From CAYRTD01 sp964528675 (GTDB taxonomy: Bacteria > Bacteroidota > Bacteroidia > Bacteroidales > GCA-2748055), in NCBI GenBank assembly GCA_964528675.1, contig CAZGTU010000108.1, positions 1 through 15,245 of the forward strand: a stretch of DNA of 15,245 bases, written 5' to 3'. Position 1 is the first letter of the stretch, and each line of letters begins with the position of its first letter. The notes beneath the pieces were generated by a model that made no database searches, was not told the DNA's origin, and saw only the letters and a program-made list of their open reading frames with translations. The translations under genes and the position numbers were made by a program. Shown here piece by piece: positions 15,115 through 15,245 of the stretch.

Positions 15115-15145
15115 AAAAAGACCGTTCTTTTGGACGGTCTTTTTT
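15115..15145 (+). terminator. Intrinsic terminator after the PKD lipoprotein
   Basis: An 11-bp perfect stem pairs 15115-15125 with 15134-15144 around an 8-nt loop, with core GACCGT/ACGGTC and a run of six T at the end. It lies 24 nt after the stop codon. Confidence 0.92.
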
Positions 15146-15154
15146 CATGCCCGG

Positions 15155-15182
15155 CACCTCGACTCCGCTCGGTGACCGGTCA
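15155..15182. repeat. Palindromic intergenic repeat
   Basis: CACC (15155-15158) and GGTG (15171-15174) flank TCGACTCCGCTC, and a perfect 10-bp palindrome TGACCGGTCA follows at 15173-15182. The TCGACTCCGCTC core resembles an interspersed repeat I recall from Bacteroidota and cyanobacterial intergenic regions; only one copy is seen here. The rest of the window, to 15245, holds no supportable gene. Confidence 0.45.
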
Positions 15183-15245
15183 GCTTCAACCTGATCATCT
15201 TCTAACCCCTCAAACTGTCCTCTCATGATATAGGTTGACAAGAAG

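Noticed and set aside
14927..15241. A 104-residue minus-strand frame at the window end
   Set aside because: It runs through the lipoprotein gene, its terminator and a palindromic repeat, and shows no family features.

Overview
The window reads as ordinary chromosomal sequence of a Bacteroidota bacterium, most likely in the Bacteroidales/Marinilabiliales range. Four things support this: the thrS-infC-rpmI-rplT order; a dapB followed by two unusually long type I signal peptidases; start codons preceded by A-rich rather than Shine-Dalgarno leaders; and candidate promoters of the Bacteroidota TTTG / TAnnTTTG type. Assignment below phylum is inference from general protein resemblance. No insertion sequence, phage gene, CRISPR array, rRNA or tRNA was seen.

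Layout. (1) 24-2518, plus strand: a Tat-exported DUF362 protein, overlapped by 4 nt by a large membrane iron-sulfur protein that looks like NapH fused to NapG. A perfect 20-bp stem terminator (2522-2574) separates this pair from the convergent genes. (2) 6018-2587, minus strand: dapB and two paralogous lepB genes, 3 and 6 nt apart. (3) 9502-6249, minus strand: thrS, infC, rpmI and rplT, closed by a terminator at 6198-6235. (4) About 280 bp without a gene (9503-9783), holding a probable thrS promoter, a G-rich purine tract and a 9-bp tandem repeat. (5) 14217-9784, minus strand: an aromatic-L-amino-acid-decarboxylase-like PLP enzyme, a tropinone-reductase-like SDR 3 nt later, and a secreted dipeptidyl peptidase IV-type S9 peptidase 60 nt after that, with a candidate promoter before the decarboxylase. 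(6) 14347-15090, plus strand: a PKD-domain lipoprotein with its own terminator, followed by a short palindromic intergenic repeat at the window edge.

How the genes fit together. Region 3 is the translation cluster. The infC reading frame appears to start at a non-canonical AUA codon with a strong ribosome binding site, not at the first ATG; this is the basis of IF3 autocontrol in bacteria such as E. coli, where infC starts with AUU. The rpmI-rplT gap can fold into nested stems and may carry an r-protein control element. Region 2 couples lysine/diaminopimelate synthesis with signal peptide cleavage, a grouping I recall from other Bacteroidales. Region 1 is the least understood part: an electron-transfer module with predicted capacity for about six [4Fe-4S] clusters, plus an exported DUF362 partner, and no nitrate reductase gene in view. 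Region 5 may be one transcription unit joining peptide breakdown to aromatic amine formation, but a shared pathway is speculative.

Nothing here can be declared a new system from sequence alone. The best leads are the NapH-NapG fusion with DUF362, the AUA start of infC, and the structured intercistronic regions.
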